From NCBI GenBank assembly GCA_947253875.1, contig CAMYAM010000010.1, forward strand, positions 7,340 through 71,339: a DNA stretch of 64,000 bases, given 5' to 3'. This document shows positions 1 to 8,795 of this stretch, in pieces; positions within the stretch are counted from its first letter, which is position 1; each line of letters starts with the position of its first letter. The notes below the pieces were generated by a model that did no database searches, was not told the origin of the DNA, and saw nothing but the letters and a program-made list of their open reading frames with translations. Position numbers and translations under genes: made by a program. This DNA comes from an uncultured Fastidiosipila sp. (GTDB lineage Bacteria; Bacillota; Clostridia; Saccharofermentanales; Fastidiosipilaceae).

Positions 1-1729
1 GACTTTACCAGAAGTTTATGATTTTAATTCTGAATTGTTAATTACTGTAGACTGTGGCATTAAATCAGCAGCAGAATTTGCAGAGCTAAAACGAGCTGGT
101 ATACAGTGCGTGCTTACAGATCACCATTTACCTGATGAAGTTATACCCGAAGCAGATGCCGTTATAGACCCTCATATTTTAGGTGATAATTATCCAATGC
201 GAGATTTAGCCGGGGCAGGAGTTGCGTATAAACTTTGCCAAGCTATTGTGCAAAAGTTTAACCTAGATAAATCACTACTTGATGATCTTGCGGCCTTAGC
301 AATGATAGGGACTGTAGCTGATGTTATGCCTTTGCGTGATGAAAATAGACATATAGTTAATTTAGGTCTTTTAGAAATTGCGAATGGTAGCTTAATTGCT
401 GTGCGAGAGATGGCAAAAGATATGAAACTTTATCCGAAAAAATTAACTGCAGAGAATTTTGCATTTTCAATTTGTCCTCGAATTAATGCAGCTGGTAGAA
501 TGGGCAAAAATGAGGTAGCACTAGATTTATTATTATGTGAGGATTTGGCTGAGGCTAGTAATTTAATCAGAAATCTAGAATCTATAAATAATGAAAGAAG
601 AAATTTACAGAATGTAACTGTTAAAGAAATTGATACTTATTTAGAACAAAATCCTGAATTGCTTAAAGAACCAATGATCCTTCTAAAGGGTGAGAATTGG
701 CATACCGGAATATTAGGAATAATTGCTGCACGTATTCAAGAAAATTGGCAAAAGTCAGCAGTAATACTTGGGCTAGATCACAGTGAAGTTTCAGAGAATA
801 ATTCTAGAGTATTCAAAGGATCAGGAAGAAGTTATGCAGAATTTGATTTGCATAGAGTAATGTCAAAAGTAGACAAGTATATTTATAAGTTTGGTGGACA
901 TAAGAAAGCTTGTGGACTTAGTGTAGAGGAAGATAATTGGGATGAGTTCTATAAGAATACTATGCAAGCAGCAAAGGAAGAGCTAATAGAGTATCAGAGT
1001 GATAATGATATGGCTAATGCTAATAAATTAATATATGACCTTGAAATTAGTTCTAACGCCGTTAATTTAGTTGAGATTATGAGCTTGGACGCTTTAGAGC
1101 CTTTTGGTGAAAAAAATTTTAAGCCAGTATTTTTGCTAAAAAATCTAAAAGTTGATAGTGTCAAATCATTGGGAAATGGTAAACATTTAAAAATAGAATT
1201 CTCAACCAATGGGCAGCCTCTGACAGGTATTGCCTTTAACAAAGGCGAGCTTGTAAATATTATAAAATCAGGAGACGAAATATCCGTATTAGCTAATTTA
1301 GAGATAAATAAGTGGAGAGATAAGGTAGAAGCTCAGTTGCATATTATTGATTTAGCTTTTGCAGAAGAAGCTAATTATCTGATTTGGGAAAATCTAAAAG
1401 AAGTTAATGATTGTGAGAAAGATATTATTGAAACAGAGGATATTGTAGCTTTTTGGAATGTTTTAAGTAAAATAAATCCTGAAGGTTCAGCGTTAATATC
1501 TTTAAAAAGAATACAAAATTTTACTAGAGTTAAAAAAGATAAATATTTGAGCCTAAACAAGTTGAAATATATTATGGAAATATTTATAGAAATGGGATTG
1601 TTGAGAGTAGATGCTGAATTAAGCGAGTATAGCTTTTATTTATCAATACAAAAAACAGCACAACGTGCTAAAATAAGTGATACTAACATTGCGAAAGATC
1701 TTATAAAGAAGGGAGTATTAGTGATTTAA
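1..1729 (+). CDS. recJ: RecJ single-stranded-DNA-specific exonuclease, 5' end cut by the window
   Basis: 5'-to-3' single-strand DNA exonuclease used in recombination and repair. The reading frame is open from base 2, so the N-terminal motifs lie outside the window; a TTG at 35 is internal. Visible from the first full codons: the DHH motif (LTDHHLPDE), then GTVADVMPL, then INAAGRMG, the metal and phosphate-binding motifs of the DHH family. A DHHA1 domain follows (WHTGILGIIAARI, then FGGHKKACG with the conserved GGH), then an OB-fold region and a less conserved tail. The stop overlaps the next start as TAATG, so translation is probably coupled to the RelA/SpoT gene. In many Bacillota an apt gene lies between these two; it is absent here. 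Confidence 0.95.
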   Translation, partial: TLPEVYDFNSELLITVDCGIKSAAEFAELKRAGIQCVLTDHHLPDEVIPEADAVIDPHILGDNYPMRDLAGAGVAYKLCQAIVQKFNLDKSLLDDLAALAMIGTVADVMPLRDENRHIVNLGLLEIANGSLIAVREMAKDMKLYPKKLTAENFAFSICPRINAAGRMGKNEVALDLLLCEDLAEASNLIRNLESINNERRNLQNVTVKEIDTYLEQNPELLKEPMILLKGENWHTGILGIIAARIQENWQKSAVILGLDHSEVSENNSRVFKGSGRSYAEFDLHRVMSKVDKYIYKFGGHKKACGLSVEEDNWDEFYKNTMQAAKEELIEYQSDNDMANANKLIYDLEISSNAVNLVEIMSLDALEPFGEKNFKPVFLLKNLKVDSVKSLGNGKHLKIEFSTNGQPLTGIAFNKGELVNIIKSGDEISVLANLEINKWRDKVEAQLHIIDLAFAEEANYLIWENLKEVNDCEKDIIETEDIVAFWNVLSKINPEGSALISLKRIQNFTRVKKDKYLSLNKLKYIMEIFIEMGLLRVDAELSEYSFYLSIQKTAQRAKISDTNIAKDLIKKGVLVI

Positions 1730-4305
1730 TGAGCAATAATGTTGAAAATAAAGATAAATTAAATAATGCTAGCTCAGATGAAACAGCTAAGATGAAGAAT
1801 TATGCCCAGTTGAATCGTGAGGAACTAAAGTCTGAATTTAAAGAAGCCATAGCTAAAGTTCCTTTCTCCTATGGACCAGAATGGCCATATTTCCCTTCTT
1901 TGGAAGTACTTTTATCTAAGAATAATGACCAAGAAAAAACTGAGTATCAACGTCAATTGGATGAGGTTATAGGCATAGCGAAGAGCCTATTGAGAACGTA
2001 TGCTTCATATATAAAGGAGCCTGAAAATTATGATTTTTCCAGACTTATTTATGCCGTTGAATTTGCATTTAAGGCGCATTTAAAACAAAAGCGTGCCTCA
2101 GGTGACCCATATGTTATTCATCCACTTGAAGTTGCTATGAACTTAACTGAGCTGGAAGTTGATGAGGATACTTTGATTGCAGCTTGTCTGCATGATACTG
2201 TTGAAGATACAGAAGTAACTTTGCAAGATATTACTGAAATTTTCGGTAAAACAGTTAGTGATTTAGTTGATGGAGTTACAAAGTTAGAGAAGTTTACATA
2301 CAGCTCTAAAGAAGACTTGCAAGCAGAGAATTTCCGTAAAATGTTTTTAGCAATGGCTCAAGATATTCGAGTTGTCCTAATTAAGCTAGCAGATAGAATG
2401 CATAATATGCGCACTATGGAATACATGCCTGCGCGTAAACAGGAGAGAATTTCTAGAGAAACAATGGACATCTACGCTCCTTTAGCAGGACGTTTAGGTA
2501 TTTATCGTTGGAAAATGGAATTAGAAGACTTATCTTTTAAATACCTAGATCCAACTGCCTATTTTGAATTAGCTGGAGCAATTAAACAGAAACAAAGTGA
2601 AAGAAATAATTATCTTCAAGTAGTTATAGAAGATATACTCAAAAAATTAAGTGCAGCTGGAATTAATTGTTCTATTGATGGTAGAACTAAGCATCTATAT
2701 TCAATTTATAGAAAGATGAAGACCAAGAATAAGCACCTTAATGAGATTTATGATCTTTTTGCATGTAGAGTTATTGTGAATACAGTAACTGATTGTTACT
2801 CTGTTTTTGGTATTGTTCATGATATGTTTAGACCAATGCCAGGTCGCTTCAAAGATTATATTGCAACCCCTAAGGCTAATGGTTATCAATCATTGCATAC
2901 AACAGTTGTTGGTCCGAACGGTTTCCCGTTTGAGATTCAAATACGTACTGAAGAAATGCATGAGTTAGCTGAATATGGTGTCGCTGCTCACTGGCGCTAT
3001 AAAGCTAATCAAGGTGGAGCCAAGTTAAGCAAAAAATCTAGTAAAGAAGATGAGAAATTAAACTGGTTAAGACAATTACTTGATTGGCAAAAAGACATGA
3101 AAAGCTCAACCGATTATATGGAAGAGTTAAGAGAAGGATTAATCGAAGAAGAGGTTTATGTATTTACACCAAATGGTGATGTTGTTGCCTTGCCACAAGG
3201 TTCTTGTCCGATTGATTTTGCCTATTCCATTCACTCAGGAGTTGGAAACCATATGTATGGTGCAAGAGTCAATGATCAAATGACCCCTATAGACTATACG
3301 CTACAAAATGGTGATATAGTTGAGATCTTAACTAGTGAAAGAATCAAGGGACCAAGTTTGGACTGGTTGAAGATTGTTAAAAGTAATACAGCTAGAAACA
3401 AAATTAATTATTGGTTCAAACAAGAACGTAAGGCTGAAAGTATAGAGCGTGGTCGTGATGAAGTTGAAAAAGAAATTCGTAAGAACGGTTTTGTAAGTTT
3501 GCAGCTTTTACGAACAGAGTACCTTGATCCACTGTTGCGTCGTTATGGGTTTAATAACGTTGATGATATGTATGCTGCTATCGGTCAAAACAGCAAGAAC
3601 GGTGTAAGCGCTAAGAAAATTGTTCCTAAATTACGTGATGAATATATTAAGAACTTAAGCGAAGAGAAGCGTCAAGAGTTAGGGTATAGAATAGGAGAGA
3701 ACGGTCAGGTAATTTATAGCCCAGTTGATCCTATTTTACAAAAAGCTAAAGACAACGCTGATAAAGGTATAGGCGACAGGGTTGCCGTAGAAAGCAGCAA
3801 ACCTAACAAATACGGAATTATTGTTGAAGGTATTGATAATGTATTGATGAGCCTTGCAAATTGCTGTAACCCAGTTCCAGGTGATGATATAGTTGGTTAT
3901 ATCACAAGAGGAAAGGGCGTAACTGTTCATAGAATAGATTGTAACAATATGAAAAATATTGTTGCAATTAAGCGAAATAATTTTGCAGGCGAAACTGACA
4001 AGAAAATGTTAGAAGAAGCTGGAAGGTTGATCAAAGTTTACTGGGATAAGGCAGCGTCTAAAGGAGTATTCCAAGTCCCTATTCTTATCAAAGCTAGAGA
4101 TAGATCTTCATTGCTCGTTGATGTTTCAAACGCTATTTCAGATGAGAAGGTATCAATAATTTCTGGACAGATGAATTCTGTCAAAGATATGACCGCAAAT
4201 TTACATTTAATTTTAGAAGTTACCTCACAAGAACAATATGACAGACTGATTGGTAGAATTAAAGCAATTCGTGATGTTGTTGATGTTCGTCGTGATGATT
4301 TGTAA
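1729..4305 (+). CDS. relA: Bifunctional (p)ppGpp synthetase/hydrolase (RelA/SpoT family)
   Basis: Makes and degrades the stringent-response alarmone (p)ppGpp. At 858 residues it is longer than the usual 730-750. Domain order: an N-terminal extension of about 70 residues rich in charged residues; HD hydrolase domain with HDTVEDT from residue 155 and ADRMHNMRTM; synthetase domain with PGRFKDYIATPKANGYQSLH, in which RFKD (373-376) is the RxKD form typical of bifunctional enzymes rather than the ExDD of E. coli RelA; TGS domain (VYVFTPNGDVVALPQG); a Cys pair (NCCNPVPGDD) of the regulatory zinc-finger region; C-terminal ACT domain. The HD residues look intact, so hydrolase activity is expected. 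Start overlaps the recJ stop. Confidence 0.96.
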   Translation: MSNNVENKDKLNNASSDETAKMKNYAQLNREELKSEFKEAIAKVPFSYGPEWPYFPSLEVLLSKNNDQEKTEYQRQLDEVIGIAKSLLRTYASYIKEPENYDFSRLIYAVEFAFKAHLKQKRASGDPYVIHPLEVAMNLTELEVDEDTLIAACLHDTVEDTEVTLQDITEIFGKTVSDLVDGVTKLEKFTYSSKEDLQAENFRKMFLAMAQDIRVVLIKLADRMHNMRTMEYMPARKQERISRETMDIYAPLAGRLGIYRWKMELEDLSFKYLDPTAYFELAGAIKQKQSERNNYLQVVIEDILKKLSAAGINCSIDGRTKHLYSIYRKMKTKNKHLNEIYDLFACRVIVNTVTDCYSVFGIVHDMFRPMPGRFKDYIATPKANGYQSLHTTVVGPNGFPFEIQIRTEEMHELAEYGVAAHWRYKANQGGAKLSKKSSKEDEKLNWLRQLLDWQKDMKSSTDYMEELREGLIEEEVYVFTPNGDVVALPQGSCPIDFAYSIHSGVGNHMYGARVNDQMTPIDYTLQNGDIVEILTSERIKGPSLDWLKIVKSNTARNKINYWFKQERKAESIERGRDEVEKEIRKNGFVSLQLLRTEYLDPLLRRYGFNNVDDMYAAIGQNSKNGVSAKKIVPKLRDEYIKNLSEEKRQELGYRIGENGQVIYSPVDPILQKAKDNADKGIGDRVAVESSKPNKYGIIVEGIDNVLMSLANCCNPVPGDDIVGYITRGKGVTVHRIDCNNMKNIVAIKRNNFAGETDKKMLEEAGRLIKVYWDKAASKGVFQVPILIKARDRSSLLVDVSNAISDEKVSIISGQMNSVKDMTANLHLILEVTSQEQYDRLIGRIKAIRDVVDVRRDDL

Positions 4306-4431
4306 TGTTTACCTTTTGTGGGTAACCCGCTTTATTAATAGTTTTACAACAGATTTATATTTTACTTACTGTGTAAAATTTGTAATAATTCGAAAAAAAA
4401 GTAATATTTCAGAAAAAAAGTAATGGAAAAG

Positions 4432-4447
4432 AAACTATATATTGTAT
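4432..4447 (+). promoter_or_regulatory. NrdR box 1 upstream of nrdJ
   Basis: AAACTATATATTGTAT matches the NrdR consensus ACACWATATATWGTGT at 14 of 16 positions. It is the distal member of a pair placed three helical turns apart, the usual arrangement for the ATP/dATP-sensing repressor NrdR in front of ribonucleotide reductase genes. The nrdR gene itself is not in this window. Confidence 0.8.
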
Positions 4448-4455
4448 AAATACGC

Positions 4456-4485
4456 TTGCTACAACCACAATATATGGTGTATGAT
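4456..4485 (+). promoter_or_regulatory. Probable nrdJ promoter
   Basis: TTGCTA (4456-4461), an 18-base spacer and TATGAT (4480-4485) lie 45 bases before the nrdJ start codon. The second NrdR box sits inside the spacer, so a bound repressor would block RNA polymerase. The -35 element matches the consensus at only four of six bases. Confidence 0.5.
4465..4480 (+). promoter_or_regulatory. NrdR box 2 upstream of nrdJ
   Basis: CCACAATATATGGTGT matches the NrdR consensus at 14 of 16 positions. Start-to-start distance from box 1 is 33 bases, placing both on the same face of the helix; described pairs are usually 31-32 bases apart. It overlaps the -35/-10 spacer of the proposed nrdJ promoter. Confidence 0.8.
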
Positions 4486-4530
4486 TGTTTGTGCGTTAAA
4501 AAGCAAGTAATTTTATAAGGAGAAATTTTC

Positions 4531-7500
4531 ATGGCAAGTTCAAAGACATTAACTGATTTGGTTCAGAGATACTATACCAAAGAATTAGACAAGCATCCTG
4601 ATAAAACAGTATATGATTTATTCGAGTGGGATAAGCGCGATGTTGTTTTAAGAGACTACATGACAGGCGAAATTTTGACAGAAATGCATGATGTAGAATT
4701 CCCAGCAGGTTATTCTCAAAATGCTGTTGACATTGTTGTTTCAAAATATTTCCGTAAAGCAGGTGTTCCAGAGACAGGACACGAAACTTCCTTTAGACAA
4801 TTAGTTCACAGAATGTCTGATTTCTGGGTTGCAGCTCTAGTTGATGAGAAGATGATTACTGACGAAGAGGCTAAGATTCTATATGATGAAATAGCACATG
4901 GTATTCTTTCTCAGAAATTTGCTCCAAACTCACCACAATGGTTTAACACAGGTCTTAAACGTACTCATGGCATAGCTGGTGGTAAGAGCGGTTTATTCTA
5001 CTACGATCTTGAAGAAGGCAAAGTAAAAGTCTCAGAGGACGACTATACAAGAACTCAAGCTTCTGCATGCTTTATTTTATCAATCAATGACTCATTATTA
5101 GGTCCACACTCAATTACAGAAGCATACGTAACTGAGACACGTCTATTCAAAGGTGGTTCTGGTACAGGAAGTAACTTCTCAAATATCAGAGGTAAGAATG
5201 AAGGACTATCAGGTGGTGGTGTGTCCTCAGGTTTAATGAGCTTCTTACGTGGTTTAGATAGAAATGCTGGTGCAATCAAATCTGGTGGTACTACAAGACG
5301 TGCTGCTAAGATGGTATGTTTAGATGTTGATCACCCAGATATAGAAGAATTTATTAACTGGAAGAGTGAAGAAGAAGATAAAGCTCTGGCACTTATTAAG
5401 ATGGGTTATGATAGCTCCATGGATGGTGAAGCATACTCAACAGTTTCAGGACAGAACTCTAATAACTCAGTTCGTTTTAGCAATGAATTTATGGAGAAAG
5501 TTGCTAATCTAGAAGAAGATCCAGAAGCGACAATTACTCTAAAGGGTAGAGTAGATGATTCTGTAAACAAAGAAGTAAAAGTAGCTGATCTTTGGGAACA
5601 ATTTAACTACTCAGCTTGGCGTTGTGCCGACCCAGCTCCTCAATTTGATGACACATTTAACGAATGGCATACTTGTCCAGCAGGTTCAGATGGTGAATTA
5701 GGTGCAAAGCATAACCGTATTAATGGTACAAACCCTTGTGGAGAGTACGCATTCTTGGATGATACAAGTTGTAACTTAGCTTCAATCAACGTTTTCAGAT
5801 TCTATGATCTTGAGAGTAAGAAATTTGATATTCAAGGATTTAAACACATAGTATCAATAGTTCAATTAGTGCTAGAAGCTTCAATTCACTGGGGTCAATT
5901 CCCAACAGAAGCAATTGCATTGAGAACTCATCAATTCCGTACTACAGGTTTAGGTATGGCTAACTTGGCATCATTGTTGATGGTAATGGGCTTGCCTTAT
6001 GACTCAATTGAATCCCGTATGTTTTCAGCAGCTTTAATGGCAATCTTAACAGGTCAAAGCTATGCAACATCAGCTTTAGAAGCAGAGAGAGTAGGCTCAT
6101 TTGAACCATATGAATTGAACAAAGAGCATATGCTACGTGTTATTAGAAACCATGCTAGAGCAGCAGGTGCTAGAACTGATAAACTAGAAGGTTTAAGCTA
6201 CGAGCCATTAATGATTAACCATAAGATTCTAGAAAGCCTTGGTTTGACAGAGCTATCAAAGACAGTTAAAGATGTTTGGAAGCAAGCTGAAGACTTTGGT
6301 AACAAATATGGATATAGAAATGCTCAAGTTTCAGTTATTGCTCCAACCGGAACAATTTCCTTCGCAATGGACTGTGGTGCTACAAGTATTGAACCATTCT
6401 TTAGCCACATTAGCTATAAGAAACTTATTGGTGGTGGTTTCATGGTTATTACAAACCCAGTTATTGCTGCAGCATTAGAAAACTTGGGATACTCAGAAGA
6501 AGAGGTCAATGATATTGTTGAGTATATCGAACGTAAAGATGAAAACGGCATGATCATTGACGGTAAAATTGAAGGTGCTCCACACTTGAAAGAAGAGCAT
6601 TTATCAGTATTTGATACAGCTAACGTTGCAGGTTCTGGTAAGAGATTCATTGCTCCTCGTGGACACGTATTAATGGTTGCAGCACTAACACCATTTGTAT
6701 CAGGAGCGATTTCTAAGACAGTTAACTTGCCAAATATTGCAACAGTTGACGATTTCAAAGAAGTACACTTGCTATCTTGGAAGACTGGTGTCAAAGGTAT
6801 TACACTTTACCGAGATGGATGTAAAAATTCACAACCATTGAACAATACTTATAACCCAGGAACAGTCGATCAAAAGTTAGAGGATTTAAGTTACGCTGAA
6901 TTATTGAAATTTGCTCACGATGCCCAAGATAAATTAACAGGTAATATGCCAGTGCAAAACAAACGTACTAAACTCTTGGGTATAAGATCAGGACATACAC
7001 ATCCAGCCTCTATTGATGGAGTTAAAATATATGCAACTGTAAATCGTGATGAGTATGGTAATATTTCAGAGATTTACATCACTACAGATAGAGAAGGTAC
7101 TACAATAATGGGATTATTAAACTCATTAAGTAAGACAATCTCAATCATGCTACAGTATCATATCCCAGCTGAGAGAATATCTAAGCTTCTCAGAGGCCAG
7201 AAATATGAACCATATGGATTTGTACAACGTCACCCATACATTAAGTCAGTAAGCTCTGTATCAGACTTTATTAGTAAAGTAATTGACATCGAGTTGGGAG
7301 ATTATACTAGAGTACAAGTCAAACCTGATGGTTATGATGGTCCAGATAGCAAATGGGTTCCAAATCAATTAACAGAAAGAATAGAAAACCAAAAAGCCAT
7401 CTACAATGACTTAGAAGATGATGAGGAACTACCAAGCTTTGATATCGTGGCTACTACTCAAGCAGCAGTAGACTTCGATGAAGTTGCAGATGCTGCTGAT

Positions 7501-7656
7501 GATGATTTCGTTCATAGCTACGCTGAACATTTAGCTGAAGAAGGCGAGAGATTATATGACGGATCTACATGCTCAACCTGCTCTAGTACAAGATTAGTAC
7601 AGAACGGTACATGTAAAGTATGTCTAGACTGTGGTAGTACTACAGGATGTAGTTAA
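4531..7656 (+). CDS. nrdJ: Adenosylcobalamin-dependent (class II) ribonucleoside-diphosphate reductase
   Basis: Reduces ribonucleotides to deoxyribonucleotides with a B12-derived radical, so it needs neither oxygen nor a separate radical subunit. The 1041-residue protein has the barrel landmarks NSPQWFNTG, ASACFILSIND (Cys180, redox-active), NPCGE at 401-405 (Cys403 is the expected thiyl-radical cysteine, with Asn401 and Glu405), TSCNLASIN (Cys414, partner redox cysteine) and PTGTISFAMDCGATSIEPFF. The C-terminus is a four-cysteine zinc-ribbon-like element (CSTC, then CKVC and CLDCG) ending in Cys-Ser, as in the large NrdJ subgroup, probably carrying the cysteines that re-reduce the active site. 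RBS AAGGAG lies 7-9 bases before ATG. Two NrdR boxes precede it. No cobalamin riboswitch is apparent upstream. Confidence 0.97.
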   Translation: MASSKTLTDLVQRYYTKELDKHPDKTVYDLFEWDKRDVVLRDYMTGEILTEMHDVEFPAGYSQNAVDIVVSKYFRKAGVPETGHETSFRQLVHRMSDFWVAALVDEKMITDEEAKILYDEIAHGILSQKFAPNSPQWFNTGLKRTHGIAGGKSGLFYYDLEEGKVKVSEDDYTRTQASACFILSINDSLLGPHSITEAYVTETRLFKGGSGTGSNFSNIRGKNEGLSGGGVSSGLMSFLRGLDRNAGAIKSGGTTRRAAKMVCLDVDHPDIEEFINWKSEEEDKALALIKMGYDSSMDGEAYSTVSGQNSNNSVRFSNEFMEKVANLEEDPEATITLKGRVDDSVNKEVKVADLWEQFNYSAWRCADPAPQFDDTFNEWHTCPAGSDGELGAKHNRINGTNPCGEYAFLDDTSCNLASINVFRFYDLESKKFDIQGFKHIVSIVQLVLEASIHWGQFPTEAIALRTHQFRTTGLGMANLASLLMVMGLPYDSIESRMFSAALMAILTGQSYATSALEAERVGSFEPYELNKEHMLRVIRNHARAAGARTDKLEGLSYEPLMINHKILESLGLTELSKTVKDVWKQAEDFGNKYGYRNAQVSVIAPTGTISFAMDCGATSIEPFFSHISYKKLIGGGFMVITNPVIAAALENLGYSEEEVNDIVEYIERKDENGMIIDGKIEGAPHLKEEHLSVFDTANVAGSGKRFIAPRGHVLMVAALTPFVSGAISKTVNLPNIATVDDFKEVHLLSWKTGVKGITLYRDGCKNSQPLNNTYNPGTVDQKLEDLSYAELLKFAHDAQDKLTGNMPVQNKRTKLLGIRSGHTHPASIDGVKIYATVNRDEYGNISEIYITTDREGTTIMGLLNSLSKTISIMLQYHIPAERISKLLRGQKYEPYGFVQRHPYIKSVSSVSDFISKVIDIELGDYTRVQVKPDGYDGPDSKWVPNQLTERIENQKAIYNDLEDDEELPSFDIVATTQAAVDFDEVADAADDDFVHSYAEHLAEEGERLYDGSTCSTCSSTRLVQNGTCKVCLDCGSTTGCS

Positions 7657-7698
7657 TGACGACAATAGTCATTGGACATTAAAAGTTAACGTATAATT

Positions 7699-7732
7699 AA
7701 ACCTCGCTACTGCAAATTGTAGCGAGGTTTTT
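7699..7732 (+). terminator. Intrinsic terminator after nrdJ
   Basis: A perfect stem, ACCTCGCTAC (7701-7710) pairing with GTAGCGAGGT (7719-7728) and extended by two A-T pairs, with an 8-base loop and a T-run. It lies 45 bases after the nrdJ stop and faces the convergent YitT gene. Confidence 0.9.
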
Positions 7733-7773
7733 AAATATCTGACTATTGATTCATTATGTAAAAATAGATTAAG

Positions 7774-8640
7774 TTAATCAATTGGTTCTAAAACAAATTT
7801 ACCAATAAGCTGCTCTGAATCTGTAATGTTTAAGAATGCTCCAGGATAATTTTGAGAAATATGTTCTCTGATTAATTTGACATCTTTTTTAGAGATAACC
7901 ATATATAGTAGATATCTTTTTTCTCCAGTATATTGACCTTTAGATTCTATAACGGTAACACCATGACCTGTAATTTCCATAAGCTCATCTGCCAAAGGTT
8001 CAGGATTTTGAGTTACTATAAATGCAGTTCTTCTCTGATAACGGGTTTGACCTAGGTTTAGCATAGCTGTGTAAATGACCTGGAAGACAATTGAATAAAG
8101 AGCCATTTTAAACTCAAAAAGGCTTCCGTAAATAACGTAAATTAAAATATTATAGACAAGAACATAATTCCAAATGGATTTACTGGTTTTGTGCGAAATA
8201 ATCATGGCCAGAAAATCTGTACCACCAGTACATGCATTAGAGTTTAAAACTAAGCTTGCCCCGAAACCATAAATAATACCGCCAAACATAACATTCAGGA
8301 AAGTATCATCAGTTAAATGATACATAGGTAAGAGATCTACCAATAAACTTGAGGAAATAATAAACATTATCGAATAAAGTACAAATCTTTTGCCGAGATA
8401 GAAAAAGGCAAAAATTGCTGGTAATGAGTTTAGAGTTATATTAAGTGCGGCATAAGATATATTGATCCCCAAATAAGTATGAAAGGTCTTTTGAATTAAT
8501 AAACTTGTACCAACAAACCCACCAGGAATTATTCCAGCAGCATTCATAAATACATTAATAGTGATTGCATGAATTATACTACCTAATAAAACAGAGAGAA
8601 TCCTAGTAGTGGATTTTTTCAACGAACTTGTACTTGACAT
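7774..8640 (-). CDS. YitT family membrane protein (DUF161/DUF2179)
   Basis: A 288-residue integral membrane protein of the YitT/YpjC family, whose biochemical role is not established. The first ~200 residues carry five or six hydrophobic segments with small-residue motifs (IPGGFVGTSLL, NSNACTGGTDFLAMIIS) typical of the family. The last ~90 residues form the soluble DUF2179 domain (ITGHGVTVIESKGQYTGEKR), a small alpha/beta domain seen at the end of these proteins. It stands alone, convergent with nrdJ and downstream of the maltodextrin cluster on the same strand but separated by that cluster's terminator. Confidence 0.88.
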   Translation of the reverse strand: MSSTSSLKKSTTRILSVLLGSIIHAITINVFMNAAGIIPGGFVGTSLLIQKTFHTYLGINISYAALNITLNSLPAIFAFFYLGKRFVLYSIMFIISSSLLVDLLPMYHLTDDTFLNVMFGGIIYGFGASLVLNSNACTGGTDFLAMIISHKTSKSIWNYVLVYNILIYVIYGSLFEFKMALYSIVFQVIYTAMLNLGQTRYQRRTAFIVTQNPEPLADELMEITGHGVTVIESKGQYTGEKRYLLYMVISKKDVKLIREHISQNYPGAFLNITDSEQLIGKFVLEPID

Positions 8641-8707
8641 CTAATTCCTCCTGAAAATATAAACTAAGCAATATTATATATCAAAAATTACTTAGGGTGA
8701 AAAGAAA

Positions 8708-8745
8708 ACAGTCTGACTTGGTTTTTATAACTCAACTCAGACTGT
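8708..8745 (-). terminator. Intrinsic terminator of the maltodextrin cluster
   Basis: Stem ACAGTCTGA (8708-8716) with TCAGACTGT (8737-8745), plus three inner pairs beyond one mismatch. Read on the minus strand it is followed by GTTTTCTTTT-like sequence, about 50 bases past the stop codon of the GH13 gene. Confidence 0.75.
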
Positions 8746-8795
8746 AATGTTTATTTTAAATTGAAAACTTGCCTTGACTTTAGCTAAATGCTTGT

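Noticed and set aside
4306..4530. Cobalamin riboswitch before the B12-dependent nrdJ
   Set aside because: No B12-box-like conserved sequence or large folded leader was seen; the region is A-rich and is explained by promoter and NrdR boxes.
6414..6794. 126-codon open frame on the minus strand inside nrdJ
   Set aside because: It lies wholly opposite a strongly conserved gene, has no ribosome site and is a product of codon bias.
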